Positions 1-9,969 are shown, counted from the stretch's first letter. The stretch is 50,889 bases of DNA from Microgenomates group bacterium RBG_16_45_19 (GCA_001803415.1 MHDC01000004.1:34286-85174); one strand, 5' to 3'. Notes: a model not told the origin generated them from the letters alone. Made by a program: numbers and translations.

Positions 1-303
1 TTTGCCTTTCCCACTCCCTTTGCCCCCTGGGTTTGGTACCAGACTCGGTCTTTACCCACCGTCACCACCGGTTTCCTGGTTACTAACGATCTCACCGACC
101 TTGACTCTCAATTAGAACCGCTCCTTAAAGTTCCCGCCGTCTATGCTCTGGATTACTTGATGGATTTAACCGATCCCCAACAGTTGATCTATACCTGGCT
201 TGATCAGGCTGGTTTTCATCAAGGTTCTGCCCGGTCTTATTCTCAACTCGGTCAAGTCCGCCTGTTTGTCAAAAATGAATCTTTTGCCCGAGATATGCCA
301 TAA
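1..303 (+). CDS. C-terminal part of a CDS truncated by the window start (possible membrane glycosyltransferase-type protein)
   Basis: Frame 1 is open from base 1 to TAA at 301-303 (FAFPTPFAPWVWYQTRSLPTV...FVKNESFARDMP*); not in the ORF track because the start lies outside. Confidence 0.6.
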   Translation, partial: FAFPTPFAPWVWYQTRSLPTVTTGFLVTNDLTDLDSQLEPLLKVPAVYALDYLMDLTDPQQLIYTWLDQAGFHQGSARSYSQLGQVRLFVKNESFARDMP

Positions 304-312
304 TGGCCTAAT

Positions 313-1407
313 ATGCGTCTTGCCCTTGATGTTTCCAGTTTACCGTATGGCACCGGTGTCTCCCGGTATACCCAAAATTTACTCTCGGCCTTAATGGCTT
401 ACTCACCTCAAGATTCTTGGTTAGCTTACGGCAGTTCCCTGCGCCAATTTCGCTCGCTCAAACGGCAAGTCGACAAGTTACCTCCCGCTCTCAAAACCGC
501 CCTCTACCCGCTCCCGCCGCTTCTGGTCGCCAATTTCTTTTACCTGACTAATTTGCCCTTGACTCGTTTGCTTGGGCCCATCGATTTGATCCACGCCTGG
601 GATTGGTACACCCCTAATCCCGGTCGGGCTGCCTTGGTCAGCACCGTTCACGATCTGGCCCTGTTCAAAACTGAGGTCGTAGCTCACTCGCAAATTCGGC
701 GCTATCATCGGCTCAGCTTGGAACGGCTAATTAAGTTTAAAGCCTGGTTTATTACTGTCTCGACTACCACCAAGCAGGATTTAATCGACCTCTTTGCCAT
801 CGACCCTGAGCGCATCACCGTTATCCCCGAAGCTTTACCTAAGGAGCGGCAAGTGACTGTCACCGCCGCCACCGCCACCGCCGTCCTCACCCAATACCGG
901 TTAACCAAACCCTATTTTCTCTTTGTCGGTAGCCTCGAACCCCGGAAAAACCTGACTCGTCAAATCGATGCCTGGAAGCACTTTCAGAAAGACTACGACC
1001 TGGTGATTGTGGGTGCTCAAGGTTGGCAAGCGGTTCCGACCCAACCTGGTCTCCACTACCTTTCGGCTGTTAATGACCACGAGTTAGCTTGCCTCTATCG
1101 CACGGCCCAGTTGTTACTTTATGTTTCCCTTTATGAAGGTTTCGGTTTACCTATTCTCGAAGCCTTCTTTTATCAATTGCCGGTGGTCACCGGCAACTTG
1201 TCCAGTATGCCTGAAGTGGGCGGGGACGCGGTTGTCCTCTGCCAACCCCAGTCTGTCGCTTCCATCATTCAAGGCATTGGCCAAGCCTTACTCCATCGCC
1301 CCGCTCTTATTACCCGCGGCCAAGCTCGACTAGAACTTTTTTCCTGGGACCAAATCGCCGCCCAGACTTACGCAGTCTATCAACAAGCCATGGCCGCAAA
1401 CAATTAA
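313..1407 (+). CDS. Glycosyltransferase family 4 (GT-B)
   Basis: 364 aa; FVGSLEPRKNLTRQIDAW and YVSLYEGFGLPILEAF motifs. Confidence 0.9.
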   Translation: MRLALDVSSLPYGTGVSRYTQNLLSALMAYSPQDSWLAYGSSLRQFRSLKRQVDKLPPALKTALYPLPPLLVANFFYLTNLPLTRLLGPIDLIHAWDWYTPNPGRAALVSTVHDLALFKTEVVAHSQIRRYHRLSLERLIKFKAWFITVSTTTKQDLIDLFAIDPERITVIPEALPKERQVTVTAATATAVLTQYRLTKPYFLFVGSLEPRKNLTRQIDAWKHFQKDYDLVIVGAQGWQAVPTQPGLHYLSAVNDHELACLYRTAQLLLYVSLYEGFGLPILEAFFYQLPVVTGNLSSMPEVGGDAVVLCQPQSVASIIQGIGQALLHRPALITRGQARLELFSWDQIAAQTYAVYQQAMAANN

Positions 1408-1410
1408 TCT

Positions 1411-2532
1411 ATGCTAATCGGGATTGACGGTAATGAAGCCAACGTGCCTCAACGGGTGGGGAGTAATTTCTATGCCTATGAAATTATTCATGCCCTATCC
1501 CGTTTAAATAGCCAGTATCAGTACCTGATTTATCTCAAGCGTCCACCTTTACCCGATTTACCCCCCTCCAATTTAGGGTGGCATTATCGGGTCTTGCGAC
1601 CGGGTCGACTTTGGACTCAGTGGCGCCTGCCCTTGGATCTTTATCTTTATCCGCGCCGACTTCAGCTCTTTTATACACCCGGACATTATGCCCCTCGGTC
1701 GGCCCCGGTTCCCACCTTGGTGACCATTCTCGATTTGGCTTTTCTTCATTATCCGTCCTTGTTTTTAAAAACCAAACGGGGCGTGGCCCAACTTAAAACT
1801 TGGACCGAATACTCGGTCCAACAGGCAGCCTATGTCTTTACTATTTCTCAACATACCCAAACCGATGTCATCACCACTTACCATAAACCTATAAATCAAG
1901 TCGGTGTGGCTTACCCCGGTATCGATTTGGCTCATTTTCGCCCACCTGACGCTGCCGCCGTTAAAACCGTCTGCCGCCGCTATCACCTCCAGCCACCTTA
2001 CTTATTGTCGGTCGGCACCTTGCAACCCCGAAAAAATCTGACTCGACTCCACTCGGCTTTCCTCAGTCTGCCGCCCAAAGGTCGGCGTTTAAACTGGGTC
2101 ATTGTCGGTAAACTGGGTTGGCTGATGGCCGATTTTAATCAAGAGCTGGCCCGTTCTCCTAAAAAAAGTCAGATTCAACGCTTAGGTTACGTTCCCAATC
2201 AAGACTTGCCTGCTTTATATGCCGGCTCCGCCGCCACCCTGGCTGTGGGTATTGATGAGGGTTTTGGTTTACCTCCGGCTGAAGCTTTAGCCTGTGCCGC
2301 TCTGGTGGTCGTCAGTCGCAGTGGCGCTTTGCCGGAAGTGGTTGGGTCGGCCGGTTTTTACGTCGATCCCTATTCTGTTACCAGTATCCGCCACGGTATA
2401 ATGGCGGCAGTCAGTCAATCCCCATCGGCCAAAGCCGCCCGCCATCGATTGGGGATTAACCACGTCAAGAAATTTAATTGGGACCAGACTGCTAAAGTCA
2501 TCGAGGCCAAATTTCATGAACTCACCCTTTAA
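1411..2532 (+). CDS. Glycosyltransferase family 4
   Basis: LLSVGTLQPRKNLTRL and VGIDEGFGLPPAEALAC motifs. Confidence 0.9.
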   Translation: MLIGIDGNEANVPQRVGSNFYAYEIIHALSRLNSQYQYLIYLKRPPLPDLPPSNLGWHYRVLRPGRLWTQWRLPLDLYLYPRRLQLFYTPGHYAPRSAPVPTLVTILDLAFLHYPSLFLKTKRGVAQLKTWTEYSVQQAAYVFTISQHTQTDVITTYHKPINQVGVAYPGIDLAHFRPPDAAAVKTVCRRYHLQPPYLLSVGTLQPRKNLTRLHSAFLSLPPKGRRLNWVIVGKLGWLMADFNQELARSPKKSQIQRLGYVPNQDLPALYAGSAATLAVGIDEGFGLPPAEALACAALVVVSRSGALPEVVGSAGFYVDPYSVTSIRHGIMAAVSQSPSAKAARHRLGINHVKKFNWDQTAKVIEAKFHELTL

Positions 2533-3121
2533 AGACCGCCAAGGCAGACCCCTTTCCTATCCCGCTGCCCTCAGTAGAATTAGCTGTCGCTTAGTTAATT
2601 ATTGGTTGGATTTTAAAGTCTGGTTACTCTGGCTTCTGGGTTATTTTCCCTCTCACTTGGTCCGTCGCGCTCTTTTTACTCTGGCCGGTGTCCGTTTCGG
2701 CCGGCATACCACCATTCACATCGGCGCTCGTTTTTACCAACCCAAAAATATCCAGATCGGTACCGGCACCATCATTGGTGATCACGCCACTTTAGATGGC
2801 CGGGCTCCATTAACTATTGGCAATCATGTCGCCATCGCTTCCCAAGTCATGATTTTTAACTCCCAGCACGACCTTAACTCACCCACTTTTGACCCCATCG
2901 ACCAACCGGTCACTATCGCTGATTACGTCTTTATTGGTCCTCGGGTCATTATTCTGCCCGGAGTCACCATCGGGCGGGGAGCGGTCGTTGCCGCCGGAGC
3001 GGTCGTCACTCAAGACGTCCCGGCCTCAGCCGTGGTCGCTGGCGTCCCAGCTAAACTGATTCAAACACGCTCCTTAACGGATTATCATTATCGCCTGGGT
3101 CGGGCTCGACTCTTCCAATAA
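2516..3121 (+). CDS. Hexapeptide-repeat (left-handed beta-helix) acyltransferase
   Basis: IGTGTIIGDHATLDGRAPLTIGNHVAIAS... and VFIGPRVIILPGVTIGRGAVVAAGAVV. Confidence 0.9.
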   Translation: MNSPFKDRQGRPLSYPAALSRISCRLVNYWLDFKVWLLWLLGYFPSHLVRRALFTLAGVRFGRHTTIHIGARFYQPKNIQIGTGTIIGDHATLDGRAPLTIGNHVAIASQVMIFNSQHDLNSPTFDPIDQPVTIADYVFIGPRVIILPGVTIGRGAVVAAGAVVTQDVPASAVVAGVPAKLIQTRSLTDYHYRLGRARLFQ

Positions 3122-3130
3122 CTCTGATAC

Positions 3131-3170
3131 CAAAAAACCGCCCCCTTGTTGCCAAGAAGGCGGTATTTTT
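3131..3170. terminator. Bidirectional intrinsic terminator between convergent genes
   Basis: AAAAAACCGCC...GGCGGTATTTTT: stem ACCGCC/GGCGGT with A tract on one side and T tract on the other. Confidence 0.75.
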
Positions 3171-3189
3171 ATATCACCACCGACTAATC

Positions 3190-3477
3190 TTAGTGGCTGG
3201 CAAAATTCTCATTACGTGGTTGCTGTGGTCGAGCTTCATTGACGACGATATTCCTCCCGTCAAGATCTTTACCATTGCACATTTCAATGGCTTTTTGCGC
3301 CTCTTCCGGAGTGGACATTTCCACAAAACCGAAACCTTTGGAGCGACCGGTGTTGCGGTCGGTAATTACTTTAGCGGTAGACACCGTTCCGGCTTGAGCG
3401 AAGAAATCGCCCAAAGTCTGATCGGTGGTCGCCCAAGCTAAACTGCCGACAAATAATTTATTGGTCATGTTTTTCAC
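3190..3477 (-). CDS. RRM-domain RNA-binding protein
   Basis: NKLFVGSLAWATTDQTLGDFF (RNP2) and GRSKGFGFVEM (RNP1); SD AAGGGGGGTGA before ATG. Confidence 0.95.
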   Translation of the reverse strand: MKNMTNKLFVGSLAWATTDQTLGDFFAQAGTVSTAKVITDRNTGRSKGFGFVEMSTPEEAQKAIEMCNGKDLDGRNIVVNEARPQQPRNENFASH

Positions 3478-3596
3478 CCCCCTTCATGGCATTATCGGGA
3501 ACATGACCAGGGCAACACGCCACTCTTATCTTTAAGGAAATAATAAGAAGTACAGAACGCACACAGGTTCACGCTCATCCGTTTTTAACTGGTCGT

Positions 3597-3625
3597 ATTA
3601 TACTGCCTCCCCGGAATTGGCACAA
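3597..3625 (-). promoter_or_regulatory. Putative promoter of the RRM gene
   Basis: On minus strand TTGTGC-N17-TATAAT; -10 at 3597-3602, about 120 nt upstream of the start codon. Confidence 0.5.
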
Positions 3626-3643
3626 GATGGTAGACTTTAAGTG

Positions 3644-4540
3644 ATGGACCTCTCGATTATTATCGTTTCTTATAATACCAAAGCCCTCCTGACGGCCTGT
3701 TTAGAGACACTGCTTCTGTCGGCTAAAAGTGCCTCCGGTTTGCGCTGGGAGATCATCGTCATCGACAACGCCTCCGCCGACGGCTCACCGGCGATGGTCC
3801 AACGTCAATTTCCTGAAGTGATCCTGCTTCAGCAAGCGAATAATTTGGGCTTTGGCCGGGCTAATAACGTTGGGGCCGCTCAGGCTCAAGGCCATTATCT
3901 CCTCTTGATCAATTCGGATACCAAGGTACCCAAAAACTTTATTAATCAGTTTTGGCACCAAGCCCTTCAAACTAAAGCCCAGCTTTCCAGCTGCCGCCTG
4001 CTTTATCCCGATGGTCGGCTCCAGCCACAGGGTGGAGCTTTACCTAACCTTTTCAATCTCTTTTTTTGGCAGTTTTTTTTGGATGATTTACCTCTGATTC
4101 AGGTCTATTTCCCCGCTTATCAGCGTCGGTCCTTAAGCTATTTTCAAGCCGACCAAACTCCCGGTTGGGTGAGCGCCACGGCCTTGTTGATTCAGCGTCA
4201 ATTATTCGACCGCTTAAACGGCTTTAATCCGGCGATCTTTCTCTATGGTGAAGATGTCGATCTCTGCTATCGTGCTCGGCAACTGTCAGTCCCGGTTTAT
4301 TATTTTACCACGCCATCCTTGACCCACTTCGCTCACCAAAGCGGCTCCGCCGTTCAGGCAATTATTGGCGAGTACCGCTACCTTAAATATTTCTTTATCC
4401 AATACCGCTCACCCTGGCAGTGGCCTCTGGCTAAAGTCATTTTAAAGAGCGGCGCTCGCTTGCGCCAGGGTTTATTTGGTAAGATACTAAAGCAGTATGC
4501 CAAAGCCGACGCCTATCGCCAAGCTTATCGCCTGGTATGA
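3644..4540 (+). CDS. Glycosyltransferase family 2
   Basis: DLSIIIVSYNTKALLTACL, IIVIDNASADGS, GEDVDLCYR; ATG 3644 preferred over GTG 3641. Confidence 0.9.
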   Translation: MDLSIIIVSYNTKALLTACLETLLLSAKSASGLRWEIIVIDNASADGSPAMVQRQFPEVILLQQANNLGFGRANNVGAAQAQGHYLLLINSDTKVPKNFINQFWHQALQTKAQLSSCRLLYPDGRLQPQGGALPNLFNLFFWQFFLDDLPLIQVYFPAYQRRSLSYFQADQTPGWVSATALLIQRQLFDRLNGFNPAIFLYGEDVDLCYRARQLSVPVYYFTTPSLTHFAHQSGSAVQAIIGEYRYLKYFFIQYRSPWQWPLAKVILKSGARLRQGLFGKILKQYAKADAYRQAYRLV

Positions 4541-6077
4541 CCGCCATTTTTTGGCTTTAATCGCGATCGTCCTGATCATTTTTATCCCCCTTTTTCCTAA
4601 ATTGCCTCTCTTTGACCTTTTACCTGGCTACATTGTCCGAGTCCGGACCGAAGATTTTCTTATTGCATTAGCGATTTTAGTCTGGTTCATCCAATTTTTC
4701 CGGGGTCAAATTAAACTTCACCCTTTAATCACCCGTCTGATTGGACTTTATTTAATCATCGGCTTCCTGTCCTGTCTCTCGGCCATGTTTATCACCAAAA
4801 CCGTACCCTTAGAATGGCTTCATGTCGGCAAGCTTTATCTTCATTATTTGCGTCGGCTGGAATACTTCTCCCTCTTTTTCATTTTCTATTCCGGGATAAA
4901 AACGGCTCTACACGCCAAACTGCTTATCTACTGTTTGGTGGGCGTTATGCTCGGTGTGGCCGTCTATGGTTACGGTCAAAAATATTTTTATTGGCCGGTT
5001 TATTCCACCATGAATCGGGAATTTTCCAAAGGCTGGCGCCTCTATTTAACCGAACATGCTCGAGTCCCGTCAACCTTTGGCGGTCATTATGATGCTGCTG
5101 CCTTTACCCTGATCGCCATCACCATCATTTTGGCTGTCTGTTTGCTCACCCCCAAGCTCTGGTTGCGCCTGGTGAGTGGGGTAGCTTTCTTAGGTGGTCT
5201 TTGGCTTCTCATCCTGACTGCTTCCCGCACCAGTTTCTTAGGTTACCTGGCTAGTCTAACGGTTCTGATGCTTTTCCTTGCCTGGATAAAATCCTGGTGG
5301 TGGGCTTTGGGCCGCTGGTTATTAGTGCTGGGTTTGAGTTTAAGTTTAATGCTGACTTTTGGTGATTTATCGCAACGGTTCAGTCAACTGCTCGGTTTAA
5401 ATCGATTGAAAGAAAAATATGCTCAACTGGCCTTGGCTCCCAAAGTACCCAGCCCCGCCGGTGACTTGGATTTAAGTGTCGCTTCGTTATCAGACCGACC
5501 TCCTCAGCCTTACCCTCGGGGTTTGCCGGCTGACGTTTACGAAGACATCCCCGACAAACAGCTTTTAATTGATGCTGACGGTCGAGCCCAGCTGATTGAT
5601 ATCCCTCGGACTTATTCCGAAAATGCCTATAAGTACGGCTTATCTGCGGCCATTCGTCTGGATGCGCTTTGGCCTCGGGCGGTGGCCGGTTTCTTACGCA
5701 ACCCGCTTTTAGGTTCTGGTTATTCTACCCTCACCAAGGAATCGGTCGGCCAGTTCACCGAAGCCGAATCCACCGACAACGATTATTTGCGCAGTTTGGG
5801 CGAAACCGGTCTCTTAGGTTTTATCAGTTTTTTTGGGGTGATTCTGACCATTCTTTTTCTCCTTCTCAAAGCCTTAAAACAGCTTCAGGAACCGATCTTT
5901 TTAGCCTTTGTTCTCGGCTTTACCGCCGCCAGCCTCGGTCTTTTACTCAATGCCTTTTATATTGATGTCTTTGAAGCTTCCAAGGTGGCCACCATTTATT
6001 GGGCATTGGCCGGCCTGAGTTTGGCCATCTTATCCCTGTCGCTGGCTGACCAGCGTCAACCGCGCCCAAAGTCATGA
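4497..6077 (+). CDS. O-antigen ligase/polymerase-like multi-TM protein
   Basis: 526 aa, many hydrophobic helices; NPLLGSGYSTLT...DNDYLRSLGETGLLGF Wzy/WaaL-like C-terminal motif. Confidence 0.8.
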   Translation: MPKPTPIAKLIAWYDRHFLALIAIVLIIFIPLFPKLPLFDLLPGYIVRVRTEDFLIALAILVWFIQFFRGQIKLHPLITRLIGLYLIIGFLSCLSAMFITKTVPLEWLHVGKLYLHYLRRLEYFSLFFIFYSGIKTALHAKLLIYCLVGVMLGVAVYGYGQKYFYWPVYSTMNREFSKGWRLYLTEHARVPSTFGGHYDAAAFTLIAITIILAVCLLTPKLWLRLVSGVAFLGGLWLLILTASRTSFLGYLASLTVLMLFLAWIKSWWWALGRWLLVLGLSLSLMLTFGDLSQRFSQLLGLNRLKEKYAQLALAPKVPSPAGDLDLSVASLSDRPPQPYPRGLPADVYEDIPDKQLLIDADGRAQLIDIPRTYSENAYKYGLSAAIRLDALWPRAVAGFLRNPLLGSGYSTLTKESVGQFTEAESTDNDYLRSLGETGLLGFISFFGVILTILFLLLKALKQLQEPIFLAFVLGFTAASLGLLLNAFYIDVFEASKVATIYWALAGLSLAILSLSLADQRQPRPKS

Positions 6078-7519
6078 CTCGTCTCGATCGTCGGTATCAT
6101 CAACTCTTGCTCATAATTCTCGGTTTGGCCTTACTCGGTCGGCTTTACCATTTGACTACCCCCTTAGCCGATTGGCATTCTTTCCGTCAAGCCGACACTG
6201 CTTCGGTCGCTCGTGAGTTTCTCAAGCAAGGTTTTGACTTGCGCCTCCCGCGTTATCATGATCTTTCCAGTTTGCAGTCCCGCTTACCCAATCCCCAAGG
6301 TTTACGCCTGGTTGAATTCCCCCTGATTAATGCATTGGTGGCATTAACTTACCCGTCGGTCCAAGCGCTGACTGCTTGGCCACTCCATGTTTGGTATCGT
6401 TTCGTTACCCTTCTCTTTTCTCTTGGTTCGATTATTTTCCTTTACTTGATCGGTCGGCAGCTGTTTAACCTTCGGGTTGGCCTCATCACCGCCGCTTTTA
6501 TGGCTTTTTTGCCCTACAGTCTCTATTATTCCCGGACGATTTTACCGGAAATTCCCAGTGTTTGTTTAGCTTTGGCATGTCTTTACTTCGGCCTGTCCGT
6601 TCTTAAACGACCGCAGGCTTGGCGTTTTGGCCTCATTACCTTTACCGGTGCATTGGCCTTATTGCTTAAACCGACTAGTCTCTTTTTGCTCTTACCCCTG
6701 GCCGTCACGGCTGTCTTTAGTCTCCGCCGTCGCCCTCACTTAACCCCTGCCTGGTTTTTTTGTCTCTTGGCTATCACCTTGCCGCTCTATTTCTGGCGTC
6801 AATGGATCAGCTATTATCCCGAAGGCATACCCTACGCTGTTTGGCTCTATAACGGTAATGGCATCCGTCTGCGGCCGGCCTGGTTCCGTTGGCTTTTTTA
6901 CGAACGGCTAACCAAACTGGTGCTTGGTTCTGGCCTCTTACCCCTGTTTCTCATCGGTCTATGGTCAGGCATCGTGGCTTGGCGCCGCTTACCTTCAGGT
7001 CTTACCTCCTGGTTTAACTTCAGTCTCGGCCTCGGCACGTTAGCTTATTTAATTGTTTTCGCCACCGGTAACGTCCAGCACGATTATTACCAAATTATCA
7101 CTCTCCCGTTTGTCTGTCTGATTTTGGCTCATGGTTTGGACTTTATCCTGTCTACCGGCTCGCGTCCGCTCCGCTGGTTAGCCTTGGTTAGTCTCGGTCT
7201 CGGTTGGTTTCTGTCTTGGCGGTTGGTCAGTGGTTATTATCAGATTAATCATTGGTCCATTGTACATGCCGGCCAGACAGTTGATCGCTTAACCTCACCG
7301 GATGCCTTGGTCATTGCCCCCTATTTTGGTGATACCGCCTTTCTCTACCAAACTAACCGTCGGGGTTGGCCGTTGGGACGATTTATCGATGAAAAAATCA
7401 CTGACGGTGCTGACTATTATGTAACGGTTAATCGTGATGAGGAAGCCAATGACCTCCGCCAACGCTACCCCCTAGTGGCCGAAACCGAAGAGTATCTTAT
7501 TTTGCGTCTGCAACCTTAA
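6074..7519 (+). CDS. GT39/ArnT-like membrane glycosyltransferase
   Basis: DWHSFRQADTASVAREFL and YYSRTILPEIPSVCLAL typical of the Dol-P-Man mannosyltransferase superfamily; multi-TM. Confidence 0.8.
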   Translation: MTRLDRRYHQLLLIILGLALLGRLYHLTTPLADWHSFRQADTASVAREFLKQGFDLRLPRYHDLSSLQSRLPNPQGLRLVEFPLINALVALTYPSVQALTAWPLHVWYRFVTLLFSLGSIIFLYLIGRQLFNLRVGLITAAFMAFLPYSLYYSRTILPEIPSVCLALACLYFGLSVLKRPQAWRFGLITFTGALALLLKPTSLFLLLPLAVTAVFSLRRRPHLTPAWFFCLLAITLPLYFWRQWISYYPEGIPYAVWLYNGNGIRLRPAWFRWLFYERLTKLVLGSGLLPLFLIGLWSGIVAWRRLPSGLTSWFNFSLGLGTLAYLIVFATGNVQHDYYQIITLPFVCLILAHGLDFILSTGSRPLRWLALVSLGLGWFLSWRLVSGYYQINHWSIVHAGQTVDRLTSPDALVIAPYFGDTAFLYQTNRRGWPLGRFIDEKITDGADYYVTVNRDEEANDLRQRYPLVAETEEYLILRLQP

Positions 7520-8507
7520 TTCGCCTGAGGGTTACCTTAAAACTAGTCCCTTGAGGTCTCCGCCGCTTCACCTCCATCACCCCGCCATTAGCTTTAACGA
7601 TTTCCCCGGCGATGGCTAAACCCAAACCGCTGCCTTTGACCCCGGTACTTTGCCGACCGCGATAATACGGCTTAAAGATTAGACTTTGCTCCGCCTGACT
7701 AATTCCCGGTCCCGAATCGTCAACCACCAGGCTGACTTTGGTGGCCATCGGTTCCACTCTCAGTTTAATTAAACCGTGAACCGGGGTGTATTTAACCGCG
7801 TTGTCTAACAGAATCATGATGACCTGGAGTAATTGGTCAAAATTACCGGCCAGTCGCACCGGTTGTTTAAGCATCGGCCATTTAAGTTGTTGGTGTTTAC
7901 TGACCGCTAACGGTTTAATGTATGCCTGGGCTTGATTTAATATTTGGTTCAGCTCAGTCACGGCTTTATCCGGTTTTAATATAGTGGTTTTAATCCTAGT
8001 TAAAATTAACACCTCTTCCACTATCCGGGTCATATGACTAATCTCCACCGAAAAATCATTAAGGAGCTTCGCCCAGGGTTTGGTCAGTGGTTTATGGGTG
8101 CGTTTAAACGCCTCCAATTGCAGTTGCATGGCCGTTAGCGGCGTCCGTAAGCCATGGGAGACATTGGCCGTGAAATCGGCTTGCGTTTGCATCATGGTTT
8201 GGATTGGTTTTAAGGTTTTGCCCGCTAGCCACCAGGCAATAATCCCGGAGCCAATCAATAAGCCGACATCAAAAATCAGGACTCGGTGTTTAAACCGTCG
8301 GTTGAATTCGGCATAAGTATCATTCAGTTCCACCAATTTGCCTTGATCTTGGCTGTAGGACTTCACCACCGTGTAAACCCTGACGTAAGCGGAGTCTTTA
8401 GCCTCGAACGTGAGGTAAGTAAAACCGGTGATTAATCCAGCCAGAATCACCAAGTACCACGCCGTTAACCTCAGCCTGGCTTGGATAAAGGGATCAGTGA
8501 GCGCCAT
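7497..8507 (-). CDS. Sensor histidine kinase (two-TM, HisKA-HATPase_c)
   Basis: DFTANVSHGLRTPLTAM H-box, VDDSGPGIS, GSGLGLAIAGEIV. Confidence 0.9.
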   Translation of the reverse strand: MALTDPFIQARLRLTAWYLVILAGLITGFTYLTFEAKDSAYVRVYTVVKSYSQDQGKLVELNDTYAEFNRRFKHRVLIFDVGLLIGSGIIAWWLAGKTLKPIQTMMQTQADFTANVSHGLRTPLTAMQLQLEAFKRTHKPLTKPWAKLLNDFSVEISHMTRIVEEVLILTRIKTTILKPDKAVTELNQILNQAQAYIKPLAVSKHQQLKWPMLKQPVRLAGNFDQLLQVIMILLDNAVKYTPVHGLIKLRVEPMATKVSLVVDDSGPGISQAEQSLIFKPYYRGRQSTGVKGSGLGLAIAGEIVKANGGVMEVKRRRPQGTSFKVTLRRIKVADAK

Positions 8508-9189
8508 ACTGACTTTTGATTATGCCTAACCGGTAACCTCTCCCCTTAATCGTGTGCAGGAGCGGTGGACTGGATTTGAACGGTTTATCGATTTTGTGGC
8601 GTAAATAGCCAATATACACGTCAACCGTTTTTGATCCGGCCGGCAGCTTTTTGCCCCAGACTGCTTTTCGGACTGCTTCTTTAGTCACCACTTGATCCTG
8701 ATGTTCGGCTAAATATTTGATCAGCTTGTATTCGGTCGCGGTTAAGTTGATTTCTTGACCCTGTCGTTTGACTAACCGGGTTAAAGTATCGATGCTCAAA
8801 TCATCGCAGTAAAATTGGGTAACCACCTGTTGTTGTCGTCTAAAAACGGCTCTAATCCGGGCTAACAATTCTTTGACGGCAAACGGTTTAACCAGATAAT
8901 CATCGGCGCCGGCATCTAAGCCCATGACCCGATCGGTGGTCGTGTCCCGGGCGGTCAGCATAATGATTGGAGTGTCGTTTCCGTCCCGCCGCCACTGCTG
9001 GCATAAAGAAATCCCATCCAACCCTGGTAAAGTTAAATCTAACAGCATCAGGTCAAACAGCCTTTGGTTAGCCTGAGCCAAACCGCTTGGACCATCAAAA
9101 GCTAAAGTGACTTGATAACCTTCATCGACTAAAATAGTTTTTAACGCCTGTGCCAACCTAATTTCATCTTCAATTATCAGGATTTTCAT
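8494..9189 (-). CDS. OmpR-family response regulator
   Basis: MKILIIEDE, LMLLDLTLPGLDG, KPFAVKEL, winged-helix C-terminus IKGRGYRLG. Confidence 0.95.
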   Translation of the reverse strand: MKILIIEDEIRLAQALKTILVDEGYQVTLAFDGPSGLAQANQRLFDLMLLDLTLPGLDGISLCQQWRRDGNDTPIIMLTARDTTTDRVMGLDAGADDYLVKPFAVKELLARIRAVFRRQQQVVTQFYCDDLSIDTLTRLVKRQGQEINLTATEYKLIKYLAEHQDQVVTKEAVRKAVWGKKLPAGSKTVDVYIGYLRHKIDKPFKSSPPLLHTIKGRGYRLGIIKSQYGAH

Positions 9190-9201
9190 AATGATTTTCG
9201 A

Positions 9202-9239
9202 TTTTCACCCCGGGGGTGCAGTGATCTAGACACCTCGGG
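9202..9239 (+). repeat. Left copy of perfect 38-bp inverted repeat flanking the REP transposase
   Basis: TTTTCACCCCGGGGGTGCAGTGATCTAGACACCTCGGG, exact reverse complement of 9970-10007. Confidence 0.97.
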
Positions 9240-9242
9240 AAA

Positions 9243-9920
9243 TTATTGTTCAAAACATAAATGTTTAATGCTTTCTAAAGCTTGTTGGTAACTTGCCTGG
9301 TTTGAACAAAACTCGGCATAAGCTTCTCGGCTTGAAAATTGATCAAGTACAATTGCTGGTGAGACTATTGGCCAGGTCACTTGACCGGTTAAATAATCGC
9401 TTAATGAGGATGGTGGATACTGCTTTAGTTTATCAAAAGTATCAACCACAAAACTCGTCAAAGGATTTAAATGAATATAGCGCGATACATGCAGTAATTG
9501 TTCATTAGTTACAATCCTAACCGCTTTAAATCGGGGTAATAATAACGATCCCTTGCGCCCCTGTCTGATATTGTAATATCGGGTGAAACTGTTTTGAAAA
9601 TTACTTATATATGTTTGAATACCTTGATCGACCATCTGTTCAACTAACAAGTGAAAATGGTTTGGCATTAAACAGAAAGCAATAATTTGGACATGACATG
9701 GTAATTTCTCAATTGACTCAAGTATTGAACGCCTTGTATCGTTATTAAGAGTTAAATATTGGGAGAGACGCATGCCCGGATCTATAAATTTATAGTAGTA
9801 TAAAGTTAATAGGCCTCGATCAATATTCTTTTTATGAGAGAATATTGGAAAATGATCAATCGCTTGATTAAAAACATGGTAAACCTGCCCAGTGACCAAT
9901 GGTTCGGTTCTAACAGGCAT
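9243..9920 (-). CDS. REP-associated tyrosine (Y1/HUH) transposase
   Basis: VYHVFNQ, FCLMPNHFHLLVEQ (HUH), VSRYIHLNPL (candidate catalytic Tyr). Confidence 0.93.
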   Translation of the reverse strand: MPVRTEPLVTGQVYHVFNQAIDHFPIFSHKKNIDRGLLTLYYYKFIDPGMRLSQYLTLNNDTRRSILESIEKLPCHVQIIAFCLMPNHFHLLVEQMVDQGIQTYISNFQNSFTRYYNIRQGRKGSLLLPRFKAVRIVTNEQLLHVSRYIHLNPLTSFVVDTFDKLKQYPPSSLSDYLTGQVTWPIVSPAIVLDQFSSREAYAEFCSNQASYQQALESIKHLCFEQ

Positions 9921-9969
9921 ATAATTACCGATTATGGTCGGTTATTCATATTATGTCCAGTTTCGATAA

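Noticed and set aside
862-890. Short GCC/ACC-rich repeat tract
   Set aside because: Lies inside a glycosyltransferase coding Thr/Ala codons; too short and explained by codon bias
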